64,000 bases of DNA, taken from Chimonanthus salicifolius. Taxonomy: Eukaryota > Streptophyta > Magnoliopsida > Laurales > Calycanthaceae. Positions 1 to 12,017 of the stretch are shown here, piece by piece. Below the pieces are notes generated by a model that did not search any database, was not told the origin of the DNA, and saw nothing but the letters and a program-made list of their open reading frames with translations. The position numbers were made by a program, and so were the translations under genes. The stretch is taken from the NCBI GenBank assembly GCA_013350335.1, contig CM023540.1, positions 62,555,195 to 62,619,194 of the forward strand, given 5' to 3'. Every line of letters starts with the position of its first letter. Within the stretch, counting starts at the first letter, position 1.

Positions 1-619
1 CACTCCATCTTTTTATCTTTCATGTGACTCACCCCCATTTGATTCACTCCATTTAAATGAAACTCAACTCCTAACTCAAGCATTCATTTTATTTCCATTT
101 AACTTACGTGATTTAATTAAATAATTTAATTCCACTCACTACACTTAATCCTCTTTAATTCACCTTTGTCTCACCCATGGTTGACCAAGTCAACCATGGT
201 GGCCGGCCCCACTTGTGCCTTAGCCCACACACCACCTCACTTAATGAGGTGGAGTGGGACCCAACTTGGTTATGCCACTTGGATATTACCTCATTCCTTT
301 GCCACCTCACTTGATGAGGTGGACCCTATGCCTTTGATCTTAATTGGGTCCATGACCCGATTAAATCCACTCCTTACCCATTTGCCCTAATCATCAATCC
401 ATCTTGACCCATTGGGTCCCAACTGGGCATTTGACCCAATTGACCACTTTGACCCACTTAAATAGAATTAATCATATCCATGGTCAATTGGACCATACTT
501 GGGCCAATGCCCCAACTTTGATCCATCTAACATCCATTCCATCTATAAATCTTAATTTTTAACAATTAAAAATCAATAATAGCCAATATATTTATTGCTT
601 TGAAAATCCAGGTATTACA
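1..619 (-). repeat. U3 part of 3' LTR of a minus-strand Ty3/gypsy element (subfamily C-like), cut by window edge
   Basis: On the minus strand the LTR begins at 619 with TGTAATACCTGG and runs off the left edge. It is followed on its element side by a polypurine-like tract and integrase C-terminal coding sequence, which fixes it as the 3' LTR. It contains perfect dyads at 175-199 (CCATGGTTGA with TCAACCATGG) and 232-252 and 302-322 (CCACCTCA with TGAGGTGG), shared with other subfamily C LTRs. The open frame at 166-390 is not convincing as a gene. Confidence 0.8.
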
Positions 620-646
620 ATATTACCCTCTTTTGAAATTTTCGTG
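620..646 (-). promoter_or_regulatory. Polypurine tract region of minus-strand element
   Basis: Directly inside the LTR start, the minus strand reads a purine-rich tract (AAAATTTCAAAAGAGGG followed by TAATAT). It matches the corresponding site of E1 at about 49460-49485 (AAAATTTTAAAAGAGGAT). This is the expected plus-strand priming site next to a 3' LTR. Confidence 0.7.
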
Positions 647-659
647 CCGAAAATCGAGC

Positions 660-3072
660 GAAGTGGGGTTTCAAACAACTTATACAAAAAGTTCTAAATG
701 AGCTGCTCTCATTTTTTATTCGAGTTCCCAGGTGGCTTCCTCATTACCATGTCGATCCCATACCACCTTGACGAACTGAATGGCTCTGTTCCGTAGCACC
801 CTTGTTCCTTCCCGATCACTCTGACGGACTCCTCTACATAGGTCACGTCGCTTTGCACATCAACATCTTGAACGTTCAACACGTGCGAAGGATTAGGGTT
901 GTATTTCCTCAACATGGAGACATGGAACACATCGTGCAAAGATGATAGCTGCGGAGGAAGGGCCAATTGTTAAGCCACCTCCCCTAGCCTCTTTAGGATT
1001 GGAAACGGCCCACAAATCTAGGCAACAGTTTCCCGTTCTTCCCAAATCGCATGTGTCCCTTCCGTGGCGAGACTTTCAAGAACACTAAGTCCCCCACCTC
1101 AAACTCAAGGAACTTTCTCCTCTTGTCAGCGTAGCTCTTCTGACGACTCTGTACAGTAAGTAGGTGTTGTCATGTTAACTTAATCTGCGCCGTAGTCTCT
1201 GCAACTAGCTCGGGGCCAATAAGTGCAGGCTCACCGGCCTCTGCCCAACACACTGGTGATCTACATGGCCTACCATACAAGGCCTCGAATCGAGCCATCT
1301 GGAGGCTTGCCTGGTAACTGTTGTTGTAAGAGAACTCCACCAACAGCAAGTGATCCTCCCATCCACCCTTGAAGTCTAGCAACATGCTCTCAGCATATCC
1401 TCCAATGTCTGTATCATCCTCTCCGACTGTCCATCAGTCTGTGGATGGAAAGCTGTGCTAGTCAGTAGATCTGTCCCCATAGCCGACTGCATGCTTTGCC
1501 ACACTCTGCCGGTGAATTAGCCATCTCTGTCAGACACAATAGTCCAGGGAATACCATGTAGTCTGATGATATCCCTGATGTACCGTCTACCCAAGGTCTC
1601 AAATGAATCTGTCATCTTGATAAGAAGAAAGTGTGCGGACTTGGTCAATCGATCCACCACGACCCATATTGCATCATTGCCCTTTGATGACCTTGGCAAC
1701 CCTGTCACGAAATCTATGGAAATATGCTTTCATTTCCACTCTGGCACTGGTAAGGGTTTGAGTAAACCTAGTGGCTTTTGATGTTCGGTCTTAACCTGCT
1801 GACAAGTTAGGCAGTCAGCCACAAACTCTGCCACATCTCTTTTGAGTCCATGCCACCAATAGTGCCTCTTCAGATCATGATACATCTTGGTGCTGCCTAG
1901 ATGAATAGAGAGTTTGGTTTGGTGTGCCTCAATCAATGACTCTCTTCTGCAGCTCTTAGGCACATATGTCCTACCTCAGAATACAAGACTCTGTCCTGGT
2001 TGTAACTCCCATTCCGGTATAACCTCACCAATAGACATCTTAGCCCATATCTCTTCCACTTCTAGATCTGTCCGTTGCTCCTGCTCAATCTTGGAGACCG
2101 TGTTGGACTGTATGATCAGATTATACATACTTCCATGGTTCTTGATAGACAAGTTGAATTCTCGGATGGTATTCAGCATCTCCCATTCCTTTCTGATCAA
2201 ACTGGCCACTGTCGCATGTGACATGCGGCTAAGGGCATTCGTCATTTTGTTCGCCTTGCCAGGATGATATCGAAGCGTAAAGTCATAATCTTACAAATAT
2301 TCCATCCATCTGCGCTGCCTCATGTTGAGTTCCTTCTGATCAAACAAGTATTTCAGGCTTTTGTGATCTGAAAACACCTCAAACTTCTCGCCATAAAGAT
2401 AGTGTCTCCAGCTTTTGAGAGTGAAGACCACTATGGCTAGTTCCAGATCATGCGTGGGATAGAAGCTTTCATGAATCTTCAACTGTCTTGAACCATAAGC
2501 CACCACACGATGACTTTGACTGAGAGAACACCCAAGTCCCTCTCCTGAAGCATCACAACATACTTCATAGCCCTTGCCCCTTTCCAGCAAAATCCGGATA
2601 GGAGCAGTTGTAAGCCTCTCCTTCAGTTCCTCGAATCTCTAGTTGCATACATCTGACCACTCAAATTTGACTCCTTTCTAAGTGAGTCAGGTAATTGGAG
2701 ATGCAATCTTGGAGAATTACATGATAAACTTCATATAGTAACCGGCCAATCTCAGAAAGTTACGGATCTCGGTCACATTCTTCGGTGCTTTCCATTCTTT
2801 CAATGCCGCCACCTTAGCCGGGTCCACGGCTATACCTTCCACTAATATAATGTGCCCCAAGAAGTTAACCTCAGATAGCCAGAATTCACACTTGTTGGCT
2901 TTGGCATACAACTGATGCTTCTTCAGGGTGTCCAGGACTATCAGATCCATGAACACAGCCGGTGCATTAGTAAGTCCAAACGGCATGACCACATACTCGT
3001 ATAGACCATACTGTGTCCTGAAAATTGTCTTCTCTATGTCCACAATCCTAACCCGGATTTGATGGTAGCCGA
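660..3072 (-). pseudogene. Ty3/gypsy pol fragment: RT C-terminal half, RNase H, integrase, C-terminal tail (decayed)
   Basis: Read from 3072 downwards. RT begins mid-domain ([12 protein letters not shown] block, then [15 protein letters not shown]). RNase H is at about 2590-2250 ([22 protein letters not shown]). Integrase is at about 2000-1150, with the His/Cys zinc region near 1963-1790, then [17 protein letters not shown] and the EDML region. The C-terminal tail is at about 966-709 (LPPQLSSLHDVFHVSMLRKY). Stop codons break the frame repeatedly between 2717 and 1517, and frame changes occur near 1400-1500 and 1000-1150. A clean in-frame 105-bp deletion next to 2948, judged against E1 47054-47159, removes the catalytic F-I-D-D motif, so this RT was dead independently of the stops. 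At 3073 a plus-strand LTR interrupts RT; the N-terminal RT, protease and gag of this copy are not recognised elsewhere in the window. Confidence 0.95.
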
Positions 3073-3465
3073 TGTAACACCCCAGATTTTCAAGTTATAA
3101 ATATTTATGGAAATTGTCCATTTAATTTCTGAATTAATGGATATGGACCTTAGATGGGTAAGTGTTGGGTCAATTACCCAATTAAGACCCAACGAATTGT
3201 GGATATGGTTCAATTGAAATAAATGGGTGAGATTTATTTAATTGGGTCAAGATTGTCAATTGGGTCAAATGCCCAATTGGGACCCAATGGTTAATGGTTG
3301 ACTTGGTCGACCACCATATGAATTCAAATGTGATTAAGGTGTGGCTGAATTAAAGTGGATTAAGTTCAATTGAGTTAATGAATGAGTACAAGTTTTGAGT
3401 TTAAAAGAATTAAAAAGTAATTGAGTTATGTTGAGTTGGATGGGAAGTTAATGGGACCTTCATCT
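3073..3465 (+). repeat. 5' segment (U3 start) of subfamily A LTR, continued at 8967
   Basis: Starts with TGTAACACCCCAGATTTTC inside the RT of the preceding element. It is interrupted after the pentamer CATCT (3461-3465) by the 3466-8966 insertion and resumes at 8967. Joined length is about 3.4 kb, in line with the complete LTR at 37202-40545. The start is fixed by TG and by homology to other A-type LTR starts. Confidence 0.85.
3461..3465. other. Target-site duplication CATCT (left copy)
   Basis: CATCT at 3461-3465 is repeated at 8967-8971, directly flanking the 3466-8966 insertion. A 5-bp duplication is what Ty3/gypsy integrase makes. Confidence 0.85.
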
Positions 3466-4110
3466 TGTAACGCCCCGCCCTCTCCGAGAAATCAGAGTCT
3501 AATTTATTTTTTTTAAATAATAATAGAATAGCACCGGAAGAGAGTGGGCGTCACGACGCGAGTTAAGTCCGGACTACCCAAGTCCGACCCTTAACTGGCC
3601 ACCCATGTGTGCATGGACGAAACCCGCGATAACAAACCACACATGGAACTAAACAAGCTATGCGGAATAAACTAGACTAACTGCAGAATTAAACTGAGTA
3701 GATGGCAAGTACCAGTCTCAATTATTAAAATAACTTAATCCAACCATCCATTGTTAATATCATAAACAAACCATAGCAAAGGTATCAACTTGTTACATGT
3801 CCATAAACGAAATCCAAATAACAGTAAATTATAAAAATCATTCCAACATCAAGCTCTTAAGCTTGGCTCCCCTCCTGGTCATCGTCCTTCTCTTTCCCTT
3901 CCTTGTTCCTGCATTATCCTCTAAGGATAGAATTAGGGCGTTAGATCAACGCGCCCAGTAGGTTTCCGATCAGGGCTACCACATGGTTAGCATATAAAAC
4001 ATGCATATATATCATAGTACATGATTATAAATAAAACATCTGAAAACAATGCTATGTATGTAAGTGCATATGTAATGAGTCCAGCCCATTACCAATATAC
4101 ATAGCCATCA

Positions 4111-4430
4111 AGTTCTTTCACAGTGTTCTTTCGTTGGGACTCACACGATAAGGTAATCCACAGTAATCCTCACTTCCTGTGGAAAGACACTTCATCATTG
4201 AGTTGTTTCACAGTGTTCTTTCATTGGGACTCACACGATAAAGTAATCCACAGTAATCCTCATTTCCTGTGGAAAGACTCTCATCATTGAGTTGTTTCAC
4301 AGTGTTCTTTCTTTGGGACTCACACGATAAAGTAATCCACAGTAATCCTCATTTCCTGTGGAAAGACTCTCATCATTGAGTTGTTTCACAGTGTTCTTTC
4401 TTTAGGACTCTCAAGTCAAGGTAATCCATA
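4111..4430. repeat. Minisatellite, about 89-bp unit, 3.6 copies
   Basis: Units start at 4111, 4201, 4290 and 4379 with AGTTSTTTCACAGTGTTCTT and include GGGACTCACACGAT and TCCTGTGGAAAGAC. It sits at the same place in this LTR where other copies carry different tandem repeats built on ACTCCGTCGGGGCG. Confidence 0.9.
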
Positions 4431-4739
4431 ACATCACCCCATGCCATGCATGAGATGTCAATGTATATGTATGTCATTTGTAAATACATATCTCATCATT
4501 CAAACCAATTTGAAACATAATATCAATAACAACATATCTCATAAAAACATGATAAAACCAATTCATAATTGTGGTTACAAGTAGGTAGGAAACCTACTGA
4601 AGATTAGCTTTGGTGTTTGTTCTTTCTTAAAGCGTCACCTGCTCACGACTTGCACGTCGTTCAACTTCTGTCACCTTGTGATGTAACAATAAGTAAATCA
4701 CACTATCAATTAAATGTCCATTCATATCTAAGACCCAAA

Positions 4740-6060
4740 AACCATCTTGTGGGGTTCGGCCATACCCATGGCTGAACCTCACCCATTTTAATTTGATCTC
4801 TTTATCCATTCATAATTGTATCATGCTTAAACTTTAGAACCACTAATCATTTCCATGAAATTGATTCATAAAACCCATAGACATGGTCATGGGATTCGGC
4901 CATACATATGGCCGAACCCTATGGCTTTCTCATTTGAATCTTTTCGTCATAACTTAGCCATAGAAACCCTATGGTTCGGCCATGAAATGGCCAACACATT
5001 TCTTGTCCAATTGTTCACTTAGAACCCTTTTTAAATACCTCATATTGTTCCATAATCTTCAAACTTGAAACCTTTTGATTCAACCAAAACAGTCCACATA
5101 AAATGATCCATGGGGTTCGGCCATACACATGGCCGAACCCAATGGTTCCCTTGGTTCAATGATTCCCTCCTATGTACTTAACTTAGGCTCCACTCTTTTA
5201 CTAAGATAAATACATGGTTCAGCCATCCAATGGCTGACCCAAAACAGTAACCATAACTCCAAGTAAATCACATAAAAACTCCATAAGTTGACCCATGGGG
5301 TTCGGCCATTCACATGGCCGAACCTTATGGTTCTTTTGATGCAATTTTTCCAACAGTTCTACATTATTTATCTACTGCATCTTAACCATAAAAACAACAA
5401 GGTTTAACGATCCATTGCCGACCCCATAACAATTACTTAATTCCATTTTTCAATCCTTTAAAAATCTTCACACATGGTATGGTTTTTATCCCCAAAAAAA
5501 ATACCATTTATCAATAATTTTCATGGGGTTCGGCCATCCAAAGTGGCCAAACCCAATGTTCTAAGTTTCCATCCTTTTCAACCTCATCATCATACTTTAC
5601 ATCATTACTTAATTCGGCCACAAGAAGACCTAATTAACACATATAAAAAAAATCACCATGGTTTGACATGGTTTTTGACCTTCAAAATCATCAATCTTAT
5701 CTACTCTTTTCATGGGGTTCGGCCAACCAAGATGGCCGAACACAATGACATATTTTTTTCCCTTTTTTAGCAACCCTTATCCAAGGTTTAATTCCTTGAT
5801 GTATTCGGCCAATCCATAGTCCAACACATGTCACTCAAAACCATGATTTAAAACTTTTCAAAACATATACTTAATCTAATTTAACATCTAAAACAGTCCA
5901 TGGTTTTATCTTACAAAAAACCATCCAAATTAACCCATTCTTTTTATGGGGTTTGGCCATCCAAAGTGGCCGAACCCAATGATTCATTTTCCATCTCATT
6001 TATGAAATACCATCCAAGGTCTAACCCTTGATGGATTCGGCCAAGTAATGGCCAAATCAT
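4740..6060. repeat. Hairpin array (LTR-internal), decayed copies
   Basis: About eight hairpins with arms close to GGTTCGGCCAT and ATGGCCGAACC, for example near 4755, 4895, 5115, 5298, 5527 and 5716, separated by A/T-rich unique-looking spacers. Several have lost pairing on one side. Confidence 0.85.
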
Positions 6061-7183
6061 ACTCCATTCTACACCTTTATTTAACTAAACACTTATGTAA
6101 AAACTTACCAATTTCCTTGCTTCTTTCTTCCTTAGTCTCAGCTGATTAGAAGCATGAACCAATGGTGAAATCACCAAGGTAAAATTCGGCCAAGGAGGTG
6201 TGTTCTTGAGAGAGGGAGAGAGAGATGAATTCTATGGTTTTGCAATGACCAATTCAGCCAAGTAATGGTGTTGGTTGCTTTTGTTAAACAACCCCATATC
6301 ACCCATTTAATCCTCATCAAATCTTGCTCATACCAATGAGACACTTGCTGCCAACCAATGCACCCATTGGCATCCCAATGTTGGAGGTTTGGGTTTCCAT
6401 ATGAGATGGAAACCCCTCCATATTCCCATGAGATTTTTATCTCATTCCATTCAATACCATTTAACCATTACATGGAGATTACCATTACAAGTCCCCAACG
6501 TGTGGGACTTGTTTTGGTTTGTTTGAGACCAAAGCACCTCCTCATTTTCCCTTTAACTCAATGGAAATAAGACCTCTTTGATTTCCATTTCAACTCACCT
6601 AACTCAATGGCTTAACTCACCACATTAAATGCCATTCATTTAATACCCTTGAGTCTACTCAATCATTTAATTTAAATGCAACTCATTCCAGCCCAACTCA
6701 ACCTGATTTGACTCACCATTGAGCTCATTTGAGGGCCCACACGGTCAACCATGGTCAACATGGTCCACCCGACCCATTGGGTCCCCATTTAGCTCCTTGA
6801 CTGGTTTTGACAACATGACCTATTTATGGGCTGATTTAACCATTTGTAGGTGGTTTTCAGATGTACATCAAGCCTACCCATATTTGCTCCACTTGATTTC
6901 CAATCAATTTAGCTTAACCCCATTAAATTTGAGCTCACACAAGGTCAAATAATCCATTATGACCCATTGGGTCCCAATTGGGCCCTTTGACCCAATTACC
7001 CATATTGACCCAAATTGATGTACATTACTCATCCAATCAAATTTGATATTTATAATGTGCTCATAGGGTCTTAATTTGAGCAATGGGCCCCACTATTTTC
7101 TCATTTAACATCATAATTAAAAATTTACCAATCCAGGGGCATTTTCGTAATTATCCATCTTATTGAGAAATTGGGGTGTTACA

Positions 7184-8966
7184 TGGCCGAACCCCATGAA
7201 ATCATATGATTATTGTATGGTAATTTTGATGGTTTTGAGAGATAAAAACCATACAAGATTATGGTGTTTTTATGGGAATTAAATGAATATAAGTTTGCTG
7301 TTTTGGGTTGGCCATTAGATGGCTGAACCATGTTAATGTTATGGTTAAGTGGCTGATCTAAATCATGGATAGATGATGGACTAATTGAATCAAGAGAACC
7401 ATTGGGTTCGGCCATGTGTATGGCCGAACCCCATGGACTGTTTTGATGGGAGATTTGGATTAAAATCATGTTCGAAGCTAAGGTTTGTTTTATGCTTTTG
7501 TTCTAAGAAACACCTATGCTTAGTTATGCATCTAATATTAATTTGATCAATCATGATAATGATGGAAAGTAGAACAAAAATCAGATTGGTGAGGTTCGGC
7601 CATGAAGTATGGCCGAACCCCACTAATGGTCATTGGTGACCCTAGTGTGTAGTTACTAATGTTGATGGATGGACATAGTGGTTAATTTATATGTATGTAT
7701 GAATGATGTAAAGGACCAACTAAGGTGGTTTGGATATGGACCTTGGTGTTTAAGGAAAATTAAACAAAAGGTTAGCCTAAATGGCATAAAGGTAATTATA
7801 GATGAAATGATCATAGGATTGGATATATGAACCCCACAAGATGGTATATGAGACCTAAACTTGATTAGAAATCAAGTAGATTAAGTATTGATTTGCTAAT
7901 TTTATAACAAGGAAGCGAAAGTTGAACGGCGTGCAAGTCGTGAGCAAGTGACGCTTTAAGAAAGAACAAACACCGAAGCTAATCTTCGGTAGGTTTCCTA
8001 CCTACTTGTAACCACAGTTTTATTTTGGTTTTTATGAGACTCATGTTTATTTTATTGGTTTTGAATGATGGATATTATTTACATGTTTTATATATACATT
8101 GGCATCTCATGCATGGACATGGGATGATGATTGCGGAAACCGGAGCCCACACTCCGTCGGTATGCCCGTGATGCAACTGTGGGGCCTCCTTGGGCGGTGA
8201 GAGTCCCACCAGGAGGAATATCTAACAGTTATGGTCACCGGAGCCCACACTCTGACGGAATGCCCGTGATGCAACTGTGGGACCTCTTTGGGCGGTGAGA
8301 GTCCCGCCAGGAGGATTAATATGTTGATATAAGACACGCCAAGTGATGGCTATATGTGTGTGTGATGGGGTGGGGCTCATTACATTTGCATACATACGTA
8401 GCATGATTTTATATGTTTTTGATAATCATGTACTATGATATGTATGCATGTTTTATATGCTAACCATGTGGTAGCCCTGATCGGATAACCTACTGGGCGC
8501 GTTGATCACACGCCCTAATTCTATCCTTAGATGATAATGCAGGAACAAGGAAGGGGAAAGGGAAGGACGATGACCAGGAGGGGAGCTAAGCTTAAGAGCT
8601 TGATGTTGGAATGATTTTTATAATTTACTGTTATTTGGATTTCGTTTATGGACATGTAACAAGTTGATACCTTTGCTATGGTTTGTTTATGATATTGACA
8701 ATGGATGGTTGGATTAAGTATTTAATCTACTCAGTTTAATTCTGCAGTTAGTCTAGTTTATTCCGCTATAGCTTGTTTAGTTCCATGTGTGGTTTGTTAT
8801 CGTGGGTTTAGTCCATGCACACATGGGTGGCCAGTTAAGGGTCAGACTTGGGTAGTCCGGACTTAACTCGCGTCGTGATGCCGCCCTCTCTCTTCCAGTG
8901 CTATTCTATTATTATTTAAAAAAAAAAAATTAGACTCTGATTTCTCGGAGAGGGCGGGGCGTTACA
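7184..8966 (+). repeat. Subfamily D LTR, plus orientation, lacking its 5' part (right arm of inverted pair)
   Basis: Starts abruptly with the right half of a hairpin (TGGCCGAACCCC) and ends with GGGCGGGGCGTTACA at 8966, followed by CATCT. Its 8380-8966 segment is a reverse-complement match of 3466-4070 by eye, and 7925-8035 matches 4559-4680. It contains a two-copy minisatellite at about 8139-8330 (98-bp spacing) and the acceptor block ACGCCCTAATTCTATCC near 8510. The missing U3 means it could not be transcribed from its own promoter. Confidence 0.85.
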
Positions 8967-11900
8967 CATCTTAAGTGAGTGGAGTGGGAAGATGAAGGGT
9001 TTTTGTTGTTACACAAACATATCCTAGGGTTACACGTTGGAATGGTGGGAGTTTCATCTCATGGGATGAAACTCCAAAGGAAGCTTTAATGAGGGAGGTG
9101 AAGAGTTTTGTTGTTTCAAAAGACACCTTCAAGGGTTACACGTTGGAATGGTAGGAGTTTCATCTCATGGGATGAAAATCCAAAGGAAGCTTTAATGAGG
9201 GAGGTGAGGAGTTTTGTTGTTTCAAAAGACACCTTCAAGGGTTACACCTTGGAATGGTGGGAGTTTCATCTCATGAGATGAAACCCCAAATAAAAGTGTT
9301 AATGAGGGAGGTGAAGCGCCATAGTTGTTACAAATGGGCATCATCCCAAAGGACATCACCCTTGGCCAAATTACATTAAACAACATAGTAAGTTATTTGC
9401 TTCATCTCACTCTCTCCCTCTCACTCAAGGCCGATCCCCCTCTCATTGACAAAGGGAGAACACTTAAGAGTTTTTATCTTAAATCTTCTCTCTTTCTCCC
9501 TCTCTCAAACCTACACCTCTTGGTCGAACCACTCCTAGAGATTTTATCAAGATCAATCTCGGCCAAGGATCAAGAAGGAAGGAATAAGAGGCTACGGAAG
9601 AAGAAGATCAAAGGAACAAGAAGGAGTGAAAGAAACCGGAGGAGTCGCGGAATCGATAAGTACTCAATGTGATTTTATTAAGTAAGATGGTCAAGGAACA
9701 TGGTCCGGCCATTGCATGGCCGAACCCTAATCTTGTTGTGGGTAAGGATTTATGCATCGTCATATGGCAAATGGTGGATGATCAAGGATCATGGTTTGGC
9801 CCTTGCATGGCCAAACCCTAAATTTTATATACAAGAACCATCAAGGACCAAAAAGGGGTTGGATGAGGTTCGGCCATGAAGTATGGCCGAACCCCATCAA
9901 AAGATCAATTTTGGATTTATGATTTTATAAAAGGGAAATGATGAACTATAGGGTTCGGCCATGTTGTATGGCCGAACCCCATGGAGGATATTAGTGATTT
10001 TAAAAGGTGTCAAAGAATCAATCATGGATGAATGATACATTTTAAGGAAAATAATGAACCATAGGGTTCAGCCATGTGAAAGGTATAAAGGATTTTAAAT
10101 GGGTCTAAATGATGTAAAGGTGGAGAACCATGGACCATGGGTTCGGTCATGGTGTATGGCCGAACCTCATGTAGAAATATTGAATTATTTATATGTATTT
10201 AGATCATGGAAATAAGGAGGAATGTATTGATTTTTAAATAGTCTCAAATGTTATAATGATGAAGAACCTTGGACCATGGGTTCGGCCATGTTGTATGGCC
10301 GAACCCCATGGAGAAATATTAATGGATGTATTATGGATCCTTGGGTGTAAATGATGAATCTAAGAGTATGGTTAAACCCCCCATAAAGGGACTTTGTTAT
10401 GGACCTAAAATTGTAAAGGATTTAAAGGAGAAGATGGAAAATGAGACATCATGGTTCGGCCATGGTGTATGGCTGAAACCCATGGACTATTTTTAAAGGG
10501 TCATTTAGAGGTCTATGTATGATTTAATAAATGAATGGTTATGCTAAGAGATGGAAGGATTTTTAGTATGGGTTTTACGTTGATGGATCATTTGTGGATC
10601 CATGCATGAAATGTGTAGTTATGGATCTATGTTTTGGATCTAAGTATGAGGTGATGAAAATAATGGCTAAGACGGAAATGAGATGAGAATGATGGATCAT
10701 GGGTTCGGCCATAATGTATGGCCGAACCCTATGGGGAATATTTTGTGGACTTAGGGTTTCTTAAATGGTTAAACTTATGTGGGATTGGTTAATAAATAAA
10801 AAGAGGGACCCAAATTCAAGTGAGTGAGATTCGGCCATGTTGTATGGCCGAACCCCACTGAGTTGTGTTTATGGACTTAGACATGATTGGAAATCAAATG
10901 GGACATGGGGTTGATTGATTGATATGTAATAAGGTAACGAGACCTCACAAGCGGTATACGATCGGTGATCCGTTTTCGGACAAAAACGCAAGGACACGTT
11001 AGTTGATCATTGGTAGGATTCTTACCTCTTTGAAACCATGGGATATGTATGATGATTTTTAATTCATAGTTTGATGAGTTATTTTGTATAAATGATATGT
11101 TTCAAATATGGGTTTTTTAATGCTATGCATTGTAACATTACATAGCATGTGTTCATTTGCATATCATGTATGGCATGGGAGGGATGATATGTAACCGGAG
11201 ACCACACTCCGTCGGGGCGTCCGTAAGGCAACTGTGGGGGTACCTTGATGTGCATTATCTATGAAGAGGTAACCGGAATCCACGCTCCGTCGGGGCGTCC
11301 GTAAGGCAACCGTGGGGGATACCTTGATGAGGAGATTCCATCAAAAGGATATTATGTGTGTGTGATATGGATGATGGGTGGGACTCATGACATATGACAC
11401 CATGACATGGCATTGTTTTACATGGTTTTGTTATTATATTATCTATGTGATTTTTGGTACTAACCTATGTGTTAACCCTACTTGGAGTACCTACTGGGTG
11501 CGTTGTCTAACGCCCTACTTCTACCCTAGTTGATGACACAGGAATTGAAACAGGAACGAGGAACGAGATCAAAGCCAAGCTTCGGAGCTTCAATGTCTTA
11601 GTTTCTTTTATTTTAAGTTATTCATGGACTATGTATTTTGAATAGCTAGCATTCGGGACTGTAATAATTTAGATCATTTGCTATGGTTTGAATGTTGATT
11701 TTGGATATTTTAACTTAAGACACTTATGTTTAAGTAATGGATTCCTTTGCTATCTAAAATGGAATAGTATAGTTATTCTATTATAATTCCGCATTTATGA
11801 TTATTCCACATGTTAACTTGAGTACGTGTGAACCGTTTTAGTGGACTTGGTCCACGCACACGTATAGTTGGCCTAGTTAAGGGTCGGGCTTTGGAAGCTC

Positions 11901-12003
11901 GGACTTAGCTCGCGTCGTGGCGTCCCGCTCTCTCTCACTCTTTTATTTAAAAAAAAAAAATAGACTCTGATTTTCGGCGAGTGAAAAAGGACGGGGCGTT
12001 ACA
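8967..12003 (+). repeat. Remainder of subfamily A LTR (R/U5 side), continuing 3073-3465
   Basis: Resumes with the CATCT duplication and ends at 12003 with GGGGCGTTACA, immediately followed by a primer-binding-site remnant, so this is a 5' LTR. Contents in order: three related copies of a GGAGTTTCATCTCATG block (about 9040-9290), a pyrimidine-rich CTCTCTCCCTCTC leader segment (9400-9520), a purine-rich AGGAACAAGAAGGAG segment, a donor-like site near 9658 (GATAAGTA, GT lost here), the hairpin array (about 9690-10860), a two-unit ACTCCGTCGGGGCGTCCG minisatellite (11195-11340), TACTAAC at about 11459 and GATGACACAGG near 11535. The ORF at 9325-9672 is leader sequence, not a gene. Confidence 0.85.
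9690..10860. repeat. Hairpin array in LTR A, about ten hairpins
   Basis: Well-paired examples at about 9868-9895 (outer stem GATG with CATC), 9952-9980, 10140-10168, 10279-10310, 10703-10735 and 10822-10858 (outer stem AGTG with CACT). The outer base pairs differ between hairpins yet stay complementary. Spacers are 60-200 bp. Confidence 0.9.
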
Positions 12004-12005
12004 GT

Positions 12006-12017
12006 CGGTATTAGAAC
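12006..12017 (+). promoter_or_regulatory. Primer-binding site, degenerate
   Basis: Two bases after the LTR end the sequence reads CGGTATTAGAAC, a mutated TGGTATCAGAGC (initiator Met tRNA type). Three transitions separate it from the perfect sites at 44281 and 57156. Confidence 0.85.

Larger units (their letters stand above)
3466..7183 (-). repeat. Full-length subfamily D LTR, minus orientation (left arm of inverted pair)
   Basis: Begins with the reverse complement of the LTR end (TGTAACGCCCCGCCC) and finishes at 7183 with GGGTGTTACA, the reverse complement of an LTR start; about 3.7 kb. Reading on the minus strand it has a U3 with reduced coding potential, a donor-like GGTAAGTTTT near 6105, a decayed hairpin array (about 6060-4740), a minisatellite (4111-4430), the GGGCGCGTTG acceptor block near 3950 and the A-rich tract close to the 3' end. 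ORF-like stretches here (for example 4627-4809 or 5474-5770) are hairpin-array noise. Confidence 0.85.

Noticed and set aside
9325..9672. 115-codon ORF ending near the donor site
   Set aside because: Low-complexity pyrimidine/purine leader; the equivalent stretches at 23400-23823 and 39492-39805 do not keep one frame or start.
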